Shown: positions 26,962-36,489, counted from the first letter of the stretch. The stretch is 64,000 nt of DNA from Comamonadaceae bacterium UBA2121 (GCA_002331385.1 DCYB01000013.1:248001-312000), one strand, 5' to 3'. The notes: generated from the sequence alone by a model not told the origin. Translations and numbers: made by a program.

Positions 26962-27997
26962 CCTGGCGGGCTGGACCCGCGAAGCCATGCACGGCGAGCC
27001 GCGCGAATTCTTCTCGATCTTCGAGCGTGCGGATGCCTTCGGATTCGGCGGCGCGTGGTTCAGCGAATTCCGCGTGCCACGCTCGTCGTGGCGCTATCCG
27101 TCGCCGTTGCTGCTGGCCTCCGCGCTACTCGCGCGCACTGAGCGTCTGCGTGTGGGAACGGCGGTGCTGGTGCTGCCGCTGCACCACCCGTTGATGCTGG
27201 CCGAAGACATCGCGCAAGTGGATTTCCAGAGCGGCGGGCGGCTCGACGTTGGGCTGGGACGTGGCACCGAGCCGGACGCGCTCGATGCACTCGGAATCGA
27301 CCCCGCCGCCACGCGCGAGCGCTTCGAGCTGGGAACGCGCATTGTGCGCAACGCCCTGCGCGGTGCAATGGTCGCGTCGGACGACGGGCCTTGGCGCTTT
27401 GGGCCGCGCACGCTGGGCAACCATGCCGTGCAGCAACCGCATCCGCCGTTGTATGTGGCGGGCTCCACACAGGAGTCCATCGGCTTTGCGGTGTCGCAAG
27501 ACTTGCCCTTGCTACTCAGTCTGGAGCCGCCGGAGGCCACGCAACTGGCGCGACTCGACCAGTGCGCCGTGGAGCAGGGGCGCAATGCCGCGTCGCTGCG
27601 CCGGCGCTCATCGCTGGCGCGCTATGTCTGCATTGGCGCGTCGATGGACGCCGTACACGCACAGCTTGCAACGCTGTGGCCGCAATTGCATGCACGGCGC
27701 ATTTTCTTTGCTGCCAAACGGGGCGTAGCGGCTGTGGACGTGCCCGCCATCGATGCCGCCAAGGTGCTGGCCGAGCAATTCATCTGGGGCACGCCGCAGC
27801 AATGTGCAGAGCAGGTGCTGACGCTGCAGGCGCGGTTGGGTATCGATTCGCTGCGCTGTGTGTTCAACGCCAACGGGCTGTGGAGCAACGCAGATGCCCT
27901 GCGCGGCATGGAGCTGTTTGCGCGCGAAGTCATGCCCGCCCTGAAGCCCGCACAACCCGTTTCCGAGATCTCGACCACCCCATTACCGCAGGAGTGA
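26951..27997 (+). CDS. LLM-class flavin-dependent oxidoreductase (luciferase-like)
   Basis: 348 aa. ATG 26951 follows an AAAGGAG site. A TIM-barrel luciferase-like protein: GFGGAWFSEFRVPRSSW, RLRVGTAVLVLPLHHPLMLAEDIAQVDFQSGGRLDVGLGRG and PPLYVAGSTQESIGFA are typical. Such enzymes use reduced FMN or F420. Embedded between btuD and cobW with overlapping or very short gaps, it must be co-expressed with the B12 genes, yet this family has no established role in B12 synthesis or salvage known to me. A corrinoid- or lower-ligand-related reaction is an inference. Confidence 0.85.
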   Translation: MRIDLAGWTREAMHGEPREFFSIFERADAFGFGGAWFSEFRVPRSSWRYPSPLLLASALLARTERLRVGTAVLVLPLHHPLMLAEDIAQVDFQSGGRLDVGLGRGTEPDALDALGIDPAATRERFELGTRIVRNALRGAMVASDDGPWRFGPRTLGNHAVQQPHPPLYVAGSTQESIGFAVSQDLPLLLSLEPPEATQLARLDQCAVEQGRNAASLRRRSSLARYVCIGASMDAVHAQLATLWPQLHARRIFFAAKRGVAAVDVPAIDAAKVLAEQFIWGTPQQCAEQVLTLQARLGIDSLRCVFNANGLWSNADALRGMELFAREVMPALKPAQPVSEISTTPLPQE

Positions 27998-28003
27998 AAA
28001 ACC

Positions 28004-29059
28004 ATGAACACCACAAAAATCCCCGCCACCATCGTCACCGGCTTTCTGGGCAGTGGCAAGACCACCTTGCTGCGCCACATTCTGGACAACGCGGATGGCC
28101 GCCGCATCGCTGTCATCGTGAATGAGTTCGGCGAACTGGGCATCGATGGCGACATTCTTCAGGGCTGCGGCATCGGCTGCGACGAAAGCGGCGCGCCCGT
28201 CGAAGGCTCCCTGTACGAGCTGGCCAATGGCTGCATGTGCTGCACGGTGCAGGAAGAGTTTTTTCCGGTGATGCAGCAACTCGCACAGCGCCGCGATCAA
28301 CTGGACGCCATCCTTATCGAAACCTCGGGTCTGGCGCTGCCCAAGCCCTTGGTGCAGGCATTCCAATGGCCGGAGATCGCCAGCGCCTTCACCGTGGACG
28401 CGGTCGTCACGGTGGTGGACACGCCGGCTGCGGCGGCAGGCCAGTTCGCCGCGCATCCCGAGGCGGTGGACGCGCAGCGCCGCGCCGACCCGAACCTCGA
28501 CCACGAGTCGCCATTGCACGAGCTGTTTGAAGACCAATTGTCCGCCGCCGATCTGGTCGTGCTCAACAAGACGGATGGCGTGGACGCCCAGGCGCTGGCC
28601 AAAGTGCAGGCCATGGTGCGCGAGGAATTGCCGCCGCAGGTGAAGATCGTGCACGCAGACCATGGTCGCCTGCCGCTCGATGTGCTGATGGGTTTGGGCA
28701 AGGCCGCCGAAGCCACGATCGACCAGCGCGTGAGCCACCACGATCACGAAGAGGATCATGACCATGACGAGTTCGACTCGTTCGTCATTGACCTGCCCGC
28801 TGTGGACCGTGAGCGCCTGCTCGCCGCGGTGGCCGCCATCGTTCAAGCCCATGACGTGCTGCGCGTGAAGGGGTTTGCCGACATTCCAGGCAAGCCCATG
28901 CGCCTGCTGCTGCAGGGCGTGGGCAGTCGCCTGGCCACACACTTCGATCGCCCCTGGCGCGCGGGCGAGGCACGCGGCACGCGGCTGGTGTTCATCGGGC
29001 AGGATCTGGATGAGGCCGCTTTGCGCGCTGCGTTGAAGAGCGCCGTGGCCCAGGGCTGA
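28004..29059 (+). CDS. cobW: CobW-family GTPase metallochaperone
   Basis: 351 aa. P-loop GFLGSGKT is at residues 13-20, the CxCC metal site (GCMCC) at 77-80, and G-motif NKTD near 188. A His/Asp-rich loop (SHHDHEEDHDHDE) separates the GTPase from the C-terminal CobW_C domain. CobW proteins of this kind load cobalt for CobN-dependent chelation. The gene directly precedes cobN, which supports cobalt over zinc. Confidence 0.9.
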   Translation: MNTTKIPATIVTGFLGSGKTTLLRHILDNADGRRIAVIVNEFGELGIDGDILQGCGIGCDESGAPVEGSLYELANGCMCCTVQEEFFPVMQQLAQRRDQLDAILIETSGLALPKPLVQAFQWPEIASAFTVDAVVTVVDTPAAAAGQFAAHPEAVDAQRRADPNLDHESPLHELFEDQLSAADLVVLNKTDGVDAQALAKVQAMVREELPPQVKIVHADHGRLPLDVLMGLGKAAEATIDQRVSHHDHEEDHDHDEFDSFVIDLPAVDRERLLAAVAAIVQAHDVLRVKGFADIPGKPMRLLLQGVGSRLATHFDRPWRAGEARGTRLVFIGQDLDEAALRAALKSAVAQG

Positions 29060-29073
29060 GAGGGCGCGCATCC

Positions 29074-32000
29074 ATGCATTTGCTGAGCACCCGACCGGGC
29101 GGTTTTGTCGAAGACGAGAGCGTCGTCACACGTCTGGACCAGACGCCCGCGGACATCGTCATCCTGAGTTCTGCCGACACCACGCTGGCGCTGCTCGCGC
29201 AGGCGTGTGCGCAACTGGCGCAAGACGCACCGGAGTTTCCTTCCGTGCGCTTGGCGAATCTGCTGCACCTGCGCCAGAACGCCTCGCTGGACCTGTATGT
29301 GGACGAGGTGTTGCGCCATGCGCGGGTCGTGGTGGTGGACCATCTGGGCTCGGAATCGGCGTGGCCGTACGGCGTGCAGCAAATCAGCGCACTGGCACGC
29401 AGCAGTGGCCAGCGGCTCGCCATGTTTTCGGGCGATCTGCAAGAAGACCCGCGCCTGCTGGAGCGCAGCACCTTGCCGATCCCGGTCTGCCGCTTGCTGT
29501 GGCAATACCTGCGTTCAGGCGGGGCGGGCAATGCGCGCGCCTTCCTGCAAGCCGTGGCGTTTCATGGATTGCAGACGGGCAACGAGCCGCCGCCGCCACG
29601 CGGTTTGCCGCAGGTGGCCGTGCACGTGCCGGCGCAGTTGGCGCCAAGCCATGCCGTCGCGGGCATGGACGACCTGCGGGCTGCTTGGCGCGCGGGTGCG
29701 CCGGTGGTGGCGCTGGTGTTCTACCGGGCGCATCTGCTGTCGGGCAACACGGCAGCGTTTGATGCGATGGCGCTGGCGCTGCGAGCGCAGGGGCTCAATC
29801 CGCTGCCGGTGGCGCTGGACTCGCTCAAGGACGCGTTGTGCCTGTCGACCTTCCAGCAGCTCTGTGCAGAGCACGACGTGCACCTTGTACTCAACACCAC
29901 GGCATTTTCCGCGCTGAACGAAGGCGACACCCTGGCGGGTGATGCGCCCGTGTTGCAGGTCATTGCCAGCGGCGGCAACCGCGAAGACTGGCTGGAAGAC
30001 AGCCAGGGTCTGCGCCCGCGTGACATTGCCATGCAGGTGGTGCTGCCCGAGATGGACGGACGCATCATCACGCGGGCGCTCAGCTTCAAAGGCCTGTCGT
30101 ACCGCTGCCCGCACACGCAGACCGACGTGGTTGCGTACCAGCCCGAGCCTGATCGCATCGCCTTCGTTGCCGAATTGGCGCAGCGCTGGTGCGCACTGCG
30201 CACCTTGCCTAATGCGGACAAGCGCATTGCGTTGGTGCTGGCGAACTATCCCGGCAGTGAAGGCCGCATTGGCAGTGGCGTGGGTCTGGACACGCCCGAG
30301 TCCGTGGTGCGCATCCTGTGCGCGCTGCGCGATGCAGGATATGGCGTGGGCGACGCACAGGCCATGCCCGACAGCGGCGACGCACTCATGCAGACGCTGC
30401 TGCGCGGCATTGCCAACGACCCGGCGCAGTGGCCCATGCGTGCGGCGTGGCAAAGCTATCCGCTGGAAGACTACCAACAGCGTCTGGCGCAACTGCCCGA
30501 CGGCATGGCGCAGGCCATCACCGATCGCTGGGGTGCGCCCGAGGCCGATCCGGCGCTGCGCCAGAACCGCTTCATGATTGCCGGACTGCGGCTCGGGCAT
30601 GTTTTCGTCGGTATCCAGCCCGCGCGTGCGCTGCTGGAGCAGGGGCGCGGCATGGGCGCGCAGGACTATGCTAGCTACCACGACGCGGAGCTGGTGCCGC
30701 CGCACAGCTATCTGGCGTTCTATTTCTGGCTGCGCGATGTGTGGCGTGTCGACGCTCTGGTGCACGTGGGCAAGCACGGCAACCTCGAGTGGTTGCCCGG
30801 CAAGAGTCTGGCGCTGTCAGCGGCCTGCTGGCCGGATGCGATTCTGGGGCCGCTGCCGCATCTCTACCCGTTCATCGTGAACGATCCGGGCGAGGGCGCG
30901 CAGGCCAAGCGGCGCAGTCAGGCCGTCATCATCGACCACCTGATGCCACCGCTCACGCGCGCGGAAAGCCATGGGCCGCTGCAGGATCTGGAGCGGCTCG
31001 TCGATGAGTACTACGATGCCTTGCTGGTCGATCCGCGCCGCGCCGGGCTGCTGCGCACGCAGATTCTGGTGCTCGTGCGCCAGCAGCATCTGCTAGACGA
31101 CCTGCAGGAACCCGCCCACAGCGCGGGGCAAGACGACGACGATGCATTGCTGGAGCGCATCGACGCCTATCTTTGCGAGCTCAAAGAAACGCAGATTCGC
31201 GATGGGCTGCATGTGTTCGGCGCGTCGCCCTCGGCACGGCAACGGCGCGACACGTTGCTGGCGCTGGCGCGCTACCCCAGCGCCGAGGGCGCGAGTCTGC
31301 TTCAAGCGCTGGCCGACGACCTGCTGGCGCAAGAGGGTGCCGACCGGTTTGATCCGCTGCGCATCGAGCCTGCGCGCCCATGGCGTGGCGCCCGCCCGGC
31401 GGTGCTGCAAAGCGTGAGCCAGGATGCCTGGCGGCATGAGGGCGACACACGTGAGCGGCTCGAACTGCTGGCCGCGCAGGTGTTGGACGACCCCGCGCTG
31501 GCGCAGCACTGGAGCGCTACGGCGGCGGTGCTGGCGCATCTGCATACGCAGCTGGCACCTGCGCTCGACGCCTGTGGCGCTGAAGAACTGCGCCAGTTGC
31601 AGCGCGGCCTGGAAGGGCGCTTCGTGCCACCGGGCGCCAGCGGCTCGCCCTCGCGCGGGCGGCCGGACGTGCTGCCGACGGGGCGCAATTTCTATACGCT
31701 CGATACGCGTTCCATTCCCACGCAGGCCGCGTGGCAACTGGGCGAGCAGGCGGCGCAGCGCGTGGTGGAGCGCTATCTGCAGGAAGAGGGCGAGTATCCG
31801 CGCACGCTCGGCCTGTCCGTGTGGGGCACGGCCACCATGCGCACGGGCGGCGACGACGTGGCGCAGGCGTTTGCGCTGATCGGCGTGCGTCCCAAGTGGG
31901 CGCCCGGCAGCCACCGCGTCGTGGACTTTGAAGTGATTCCGCGCGTGGGCCTGCACCGTCCGCGGGTGGATGTGACGCTGCGCATTTCCGGTTTTTTCCG

Positions 32001-32892
32001 CGATGCGTTTCCGGGCGTGGTGCAGATGTTCGACGCCGCCGTGCAGGCCGTGGCGGCGCTGGACGGAGAAGACGCCTGCGACAACCCCATCCGCGAGCGC
32101 ATCATGCAGGAACGGATGCGTTTGGAGCGCGATGGCGTGCCCGCAGATCAGGCACTGCGACAGGCGAGTTGGCGGGTGTTTGGCGCGCCGCCGGGGCACT
32201 ATGGATCGGGCCTGCAAGGGCTGTTCCAGACCGGCCAATGGCAAAGCGACGCCGATCTGGCCACGGCCTATATCGAGTGGAGCGCCTATGCCTACGGGCA
32301 GGACGGCGAGGGCGTGCCTGCACTCGCGGCCTTGCGCGAGCGGCTGGGCGGCATGGACATCGCGCTGCACAACCAGGACAGCCGCGAGCACGATGTGCTG
32401 GACTCGGGCGACTATTTCCAGTTCCAGGGCGGCATGGCGGCCGCAGTGCGCCATGTGTCGGGGCAGCAGCCTGCGCTCTACCACGGCGATCACGCCAATC
32501 CACAGCAGGCGCGCGTGCGCAGTCTGCGCGAGGAAATTGGCCGCGTGGTGCGTTCGCGCGTCACCAACCCCAAATGGATTGCCGGGGCCATGCGCCACGG
32601 CTACAAGGGCGCGTTTGAGATGGCGGCGACGGTGGACTATCTGTTCGGTTTTGATGCCACCACGCACCAGGTGGGCGACCACCATTACGCCATGGTGACC
32701 GATGCCTATCTGCTCGACGACCATGTGCGCGAATTTCTCGACCGGCACAATCCACAGGCGCGGCGCGACATCACGGAGCGGCTGCTCGAAGCCATGCAGC
32801 GCGGCCTGTGGGAGGCGCCCGGCGCCTATCGCGAACAATTGCAGGAACTGTTGCTCGATCAGGAGCAGCAGATGGAAGGCGGAGCCGCATGA
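29074..32892 (+). CDS. cobN: Cobaltochelatase large subunit CobN
   Basis: 1,272 aa, normal for CobN. Hallmarks include LLYPSEG-type sugar/porphyrin-pocket regions such as LVHVGKHGNLEWLPGKSLALS near residue 565, YPFIVNDPGEGAQAKRRSQAVIIDHLMPPLTRAE near 595, and GAPPGHYGSGLQGLFQTGQW with MDIALHNQDSREHDVLDSGDYFQFQGGMAA in the C-terminal third. It inserts Co2+ into hydrogenobyrinate a,c-diamide in the aerobic pathway. The ATPase partners follow directly. Confidence 0.93.
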   Translation: MHLLSTRPGGFVEDESVVTRLDQTPADIVILSSADTTLALLAQACAQLAQDAPEFPSVRLANLLHLRQNASLDLYVDEVLRHARVVVVDHLGSESAWPYGVQQISALARSSGQRLAMFSGDLQEDPRLLERSTLPIPVCRLLWQYLRSGGAGNARAFLQAVAFHGLQTGNEPPPPRGLPQVAVHVPAQLAPSHAVAGMDDLRAAWRAGAPVVALVFYRAHLLSGNTAAFDAMALALRAQGLNPLPVALDSLKDALCLSTFQQLCAEHDVHLVLNTTAFSALNEGDTLAGDAPVLQVIASGGNREDWLEDSQGLRPRDIAMQVVLPEMDGRIITRALSFKGLSYRCPHTQTDVVAYQPEPDRIAFVAELAQRWCALRTLPNADKRIALVLANYPGSEGRIGSGVGLDTPESVVRILCALRDAGYGVGDAQAMPDSGDALMQTLLRGIANDPAQWPMRAAWQSYPLEDYQQRLAQLPDGMAQAITDRWGAPEADPALRQNRFMIAGLRLGHVFVGIQPARALLEQGRGMGAQDYASYHDAELVPPHSYLAFYFWLRDVWRVDALVHVGKHGNLEWLPGKSLALSAACWPDAILGPLPHLYPFIVNDPGEGAQAKRRSQAVIIDHLMPPLTRAESHGPLQDLERLVDEYYDALLVDPRRAGLLRTQILVLVRQQHLLDDLQEPAHSAGQDDDDALLERIDAYLCELKETQIRDGLHVFGASPSARQRRDTLLALARYPSAEGASLLQALADDLLAQEGADRFDPLRIEPARPWRGARPAVLQSVSQDAWRHEGDTRERLELLAAQVLDDPALAQHWSATAAVLAHLHTQLAPALDACGAEELRQLQRGLEGRFVPPGASGSPSRGRPDVLPTGRNFYTLDTRSIPTQAAWQLGEQAAQRVVERYLQEEGEYPRTLGLSVWGTATMRTGGDDVAQAFALIGVRPKWAPGSHRVVDFEVIPRVGLHRPRVDVTLRISGFFRDAFPGVVQMFDAAVQAVAALDGEDACDNPIRERIMQERMRLERDGVPADQALRQASWRVFGAPPGHYGSGLQGLFQTGQWQSDADLATAYIEWSAYAYGQDGEGVPALAALRERLGGMDIALHNQDSREHDVLDSGDYFQFQGGMAAAVRHVSGQQPALYHGDHANPQQARVRSLREEIGRVVRSRVTNPKWIAGAMRHGYKGAFEMAATVDYLFGFDATTHQVGDHHYAMVTDAYLLDDHVREFLDRHNPQARRDITERLLEAMQRGLWEAPGAYREQLQELLLDQEQQMEGGAA

Positions 32893-34037
32893 CAGACATC
32901 TCGACAGACCACCCGACCAACGCAGCACAGGGGGGCACCGTGCCGGCAGCCGTGCCCGCGTTGTTTCCGTTTTCCGCCATCACCGGCCAGCCCGAACTGT
33001 GCCAGGCATTGCTGCTGGCCGCGCTGGACCCGCACATTGGTGGCGTATTGATTGAAGGGCCGCGCGGCACGGCCAAATCCACGGCGGCGCGCGCGCTGGC
33101 CGAATTGATCGAAGGCGCGCCCTTCGTCACGCTGCCTCTGGGCGCATCGCTGGAGCATGTGGCCGGCACGCTGAGCCTGGCGCACGCCCTGGCGGGCCAC
33201 ACCGTGGAGTTCGCCCCGGGCCTGCTAGCGCGCGCGCATGGCGGCGTGCTCTACGTGGACGAAATCAATCTGCTGGCCGACGCGCTGGTGGATGTGGTGC
33301 TGGATGCCGCCGCCAGCGGCGCCAACGTGGTGGAGCGCGATGGCATCTCACACAGCCACGCTGCGCGCTTTGTGCTGGTGGGTACGATGAATCCGGAAGA
33401 AGGCGCGCTGCGCCCGCAACTGCTGGACCGGCTGGGCCTGTGCGTGCAACTCGCCAACGTCGCGAGCTTGCCGCAGCGGCTCGCCATCGTGCGCGCACGT
33501 TTGGAGTTCGATGCCGATCCCGTCGCATTCCGTGCCCGGCATGCCCAAGCGCAGGCCGCATTGGCGCGCCGACTGGCCGATGCGCGCCAATTGTTGCAGC
33601 GCACCGATGCCTTGCCCCTGACCGATGCAGTGATGGCCTACGTGGGCCAGCGCTGTATGGAGGAACAAGTGGACGGACTGCGCGCCGATCTCGTGCTGCT
33701 GCGTGCCGCGCGTGCATGGGCGGCATGGCATGCGGCGGAGCAGGTCGACGAAACGCATGTGAACGCGGTGGCCGAATGGGTGTTGCGTCACCGGCGCAAG
33801 CCCGGACAAGCGCCACGCACCGCTGCGGCACCAGCGTCTGCACCGAACCCAACCTCGCAGGGCAGGAACGCCCAGCCAGGCGACAACGGCTCTACCCAAG
33901 AAAGCGACGGCGGCGGCGCAGGCGCTGAAAACGAATGGGGCTATCTGCCGCCCCAACCGGTGCCGCTTGAGCGCATGCACGCGCCCAGTGCCTTCATGCC
34001 GCGCCAAAGAGGAGTTCTCGAGCCAAAAAAAGTCTGA
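32889..34037 (+). CDS. ChlI/BchI-type AAA+ ATPase, putative cobaltochelatase subunit
   Basis: 382 aa from ATG 32889, overlapping the cobN stop. Walker A GPRGTAKST, Walker B VLYVDEINLL and the arginine-bearing PQLLDRLGL segment define a magnesium-chelatase I-like ATPase. The C-terminal 60 residues are Pro/Gly/Ser-rich (a linker as in ChlD N-terminal halves). Next to CobN, and with no chlorophyll genes in view, it most likely powers cobalt insertion. Confidence 0.85.
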   Translation: MTDISTDHPTNAAQGGTVPAAVPALFPFSAITGQPELCQALLLAALDPHIGGVLIEGPRGTAKSTAARALAELIEGAPFVTLPLGASLEHVAGTLSLAHALAGHTVEFAPGLLARAHGGVLYVDEINLLADALVDVVLDAAASGANVVERDGISHSHAARFVLVGTMNPEEGALRPQLLDRLGLCVQLANVASLPQRLAIVRARLEFDADPVAFRARHAQAQAALARRLADARQLLQRTDALPLTDAVMAYVGQRCMEEQVDGLRADLVLLRAARAWAAWHAAEQVDETHVNAVAEWVLRHRRKPGQAPRTAAAPASAPNPTSQGRNAQPGDNGSTQESDGGGAGAENEWGYLPPQPVPLERMHAPSAFMPRQRGVLEPKKV

Positions 34038-34108
34038 GCCCCCGGCCTGCGCAAGCGGCGTCGGCCCCGCCGGGGCGCACGCCACCAGAGCCGGGGGCGC
34101 CAGCACAG

Positions 34109-34756
34109 GTGCACGCCGGGGCGCATTGGGATCAGCGTCCGCAGCCCGCATCGGCACAAACGCTCGGTGCGTGGGATTGGCCGCGCACGTTCATGGCTCG
34201 CGGTGCCGCGCCGTTAGCGATGGAGCACCTGAAGCGCAAACCCGTGGCAGAGCGCTACAGTAGGCTGCATTGCATGGTGCTGGATTGTTCGGCGTCGATG
34301 GTGGCCAATGGCGCATTGGCGCGGGCCAAAGGCGTGTTGCTTGGGCTGATGCAGGAGGCCTACCAACGCCGCGAGCACGTAGCGATGATCTGCTTTGGTG
34401 GCGCGGGCGTGGAATTGCGCGTGCCGCCAGCCAAAGCCGTCGCATGGAACGATGACTGGATTGCTGCCATCGGTGGGGGTGGCGGAACGCCGCTGGCCGC
34501 CGCGCTCAGGCGCGCACAGGAACTGGTGACAGATGGCGCACGCCGACCGGGATTCAACGATGCCTGGCTGTGGTTGCTGACCGATGCGCGCACGCGCGAG
34601 CAGCCCGAGCGACCGGCGCACATGCAGCAGGCGTGGATCATCGATTTCGAGCATGCCCGCGTGCCACTGGGGCGTGCCCGTGCGCTCGCTGCCCGGTGGG
34701 ACGCGCACTATGTGCAGGCCCCGTTGCAGGCGGCGCTACCGCATTCAACGCCCTGA
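34109..34756 (+). CDS. von Willebrand A domain protein, ChlD-like chelatase subunit
   Basis: 215 aa if GTG 34109 is the start. The MIDAS motif DCSAS appears in LHCMVLDCSASMVANGALARAKG; GGGGGTPLAAALRRAQEL and WLLTDARTREQP follow. The frame is open upstream into the end of the ChlI-like gene, and a GAGGAG site at 34009-34014 has no ATG, GTG or TTG in this frame nearby, so the true start is uncertain. It completes a CobN-ChlI-ChlD type cobaltochelatase. The 3' end overlaps the convergent btuF-like gene. Confidence 0.78.
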   Translation: MHAGAHWDQRPQPASAQTLGAWDWPRTFMARGAAPLAMEHLKRKPVAERYSRLHCMVLDCSASMVANGALARAKGVLLGLMQEAYQRREHVAMICFGGAGVELRVPPAKAVAWNDDWIAAIGGGGGTPLAAALRRAQELVTDGARRPGFNDAWLWLLTDARTREQPERPAHMQQAWIIDFEHARVPLGRARALAARWDAHYVQAPLQAALPHSTP

Positions 34757-35611
34757 GCGCTGGTCGATCTCCAGAAGGCAGCGCAGGATCTCCTGCGCCG
34801 CTTCGTCGATGCGCGGCCCCGGACGCGCAATGACGTCGAAGCGCTCGGCAGAAATGCGACAGACCCGGCCCTTGACGACCGCAGGCATGCGGCTCCAGCC
34901 GGGGCGCTCTGCAATCGACGGCGTGCCGTACGCATCGGTGGAAATCAACACGTCGGGATTGGCACGCAAGGCGTACTCGGGCCCGAGCTTGGGAAACAGG
35001 CCCAGATGACCAGGCACCACGTTGCGCAGACCCAGTCGGCTGAGCGTTTCCCCAATGAAAGACGCTTCGCTCGCTGCGGCATGGCCACCGTGCACCTCCA
35101 GATAAACGCGCTTGTCGCGCCAGTGCGGCGGCACACGCGCCCGCACGGCATCCACGCGACGGTTGATCTGCTCCCACAACGAATCGCCCGCACCCGGGCG
35201 GCCCATGGCGCGTGCGATCACCTCCAGTTGCACACGCAACTCGCCGTGGCTGGTGGCATCCACCGGCAGCACGTTCAAGCCCAGCTCCTGCAGCCGGTTG
35301 GTCGCGCGATTGCGTGGGCGCATGAGCACCAGATCGGGCTTCAGCGCCACGATGGACTCCACCTGCGCATCGGAAAGACTGCCCACACGCGGCAGCGTCT
35401 GCACCGCATTGGGCCAGTTCGAATAACGATCCACCCCCACCAGATCCACACAGGCATTCAGCGCGCAAACGATTTCGGTCAGCGACGGTTGCAGGGAGAC
35501 GATGCGCAGTGTGCTGGCTGCGGGCGCACGCGCGGGGGGCGGTGCACTGCTGGCAACAGCGGACGCGGATACCAAGGTGCTGGCAACGAGACTCTGGAAA
35601 TATCGGCTCAT
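34745..35611 (-). CDS. Second BtuF-like ABC substrate-binding protein
   Basis: 288 aa from ATG 35611 (MSRYFQSLVA). Signal peptide ends around ASAVASSA. The BtuF-type fold is seen in TLRIVSLQPSLTEIVCALN, LVGVDRYSNWPNAVQTLPRVGSLSDAQVESIVALKPDLVLM and IAERPGWSRMPAVVKGRV. It converges on the cobaltochelatase operon by 12 bp and is not part of it. No permease is adjacent, so it may feed the BtuCD encoded in the main operon. Confidence 0.82.
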   Translation of the reverse strand: MSRYFQSLVASTLVSASAVASSAPPPARAPAASTLRIVSLQPSLTEIVCALNACVDLVGVDRYSNWPNAVQTLPRVGSLSDAQVESIVALKPDLVLMRPRNRATNRLQELGLNVLPVDATSHGELRVQLEVIARAMGRPGAGDSLWEQINRRVDAVRARVPPHWRDKRVYLEVHGGHAAASEASFIGETLSRLGLRNVVPGHLGLFPKLGPEYALRANPDVLISTDAYGTPSIAERPGWSRMPAVVKGRVCRISAERFDVIARPGPRIDEAAQEILRCLLEIDQRSGR

Positions 35612-35730
35612 GGTGCCATGCAGGAAATAAATGAGAGGAACAGCGCGCCGAAAGGTGCGCCGCAATCATAGGGGAACGTACGCGCGTTGAAGGGCCAACA
35701 CAAGCGAATTGCAAGCTCAAAGCAGAGACA

Positions 35731-36489
35731 TTAGTCGCGCCGGATGGAAAAGCTATCAAAGCAGGATGACATGAACTCGATTGTTTCACCGCGCGGGTAG
35801 TCAAGCATGTGCGGCGCGGGTTGCCGCGCGGTGCTGCGGGCGATTTGCAGGACGTGGTTGCGCACGCCGCGGCGCTTGAGGTCCCGGGTCAGTTGTACCA
35901 GCGCCGCGTCACTCAGCCACAGCGGATGGGCGGTGGTGCGCACCTCGTAGTCCACGCCGGAATCCAGCACGGCGTTCAGGCAGGCGCTGGCGCTGGCTGC
36001 GCTACCGCGAATGCCGGTGAGCCGGTCGTAGGCGGCGCTGTCGTCGAGCGGCGCCTTGATGTCCAGGCCAATCCAGTCCATCAATGGCAGGACTTGCGCT
36101 AGCCGCCGTGGATGCGTGCCTGCGCTATGCAGACCGATGGCAAAGCCGAGTGCGCGCGTTTCGCGCATGGCATCGGGCAGCATGGGGTCAACTGTGGGTT
36201 CGCCGCCGCTGAATACCACGGCGTCGATCAGGCCCTGGCGGCGCGAGAGCCATTCGCGCACCTGCGTCCAATGGGGTGCGCCATCGACGGGCGAGTGGCG
36301 TGTTTGCAAGTGCGGGTTGTGGCAGTACGTACAGCGCAGCGGGCAGCCTTGCACGAAGACCACGGCACTCAGGCGGCCCGGAAAATCGATGCTGGTGAAG
36401 GGCGTGAGGCCGCCCACGCGCAAGAACCGCCCGCCGCGAGCGGCCGCGGGCGATTCAGCGGGCATCAGCGGGATGGACTGCTGCAGCAT
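35731..36489 (-). CDS. nrdG: Anaerobic ribonucleotide reductase activating protein (radical SAM)
   Basis: 252 aa from ATG 36489, with an AGGA site. The radical SAM cluster motif CPLRCTYC has Cys at residues 49, 53 and 56; VFSGGEPTVDPML is the GGE motif. It generates the glycyl radical on NrdD with S-adenosylmethionine. Its start overlaps the small glycyl-radical gene by 25 bp, so the two are translationally linked. Confidence 0.88.
   Translation of the reverse strand: MLQQSIPLMPAESPAAARGGRFLRVGGLTPFTSIDFPGRLSAVVFVQGCPLRCTYCHNPHLQTRHSPVDGAPHWTQVREWLSRRQGLIDAVVFSGGEPTVDPMLPDAMRETRALGFAIGLHSAGTHPRRLAQVLPLMDWIGLDIKAPLDDSAAYDRLTGIRGSAASASACLNAVLDSGVDYEVRTTAHPLWLSDAALVQLTRDLKRRGVRNHVLQIARSTARQPAPHMLDYPRGETIEFMSSCFDSFSIRRD

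Noticed and set aside
31093..32928. 611-codon minus-strand open frame
   Set aside because: Antisense shadow of cobN.
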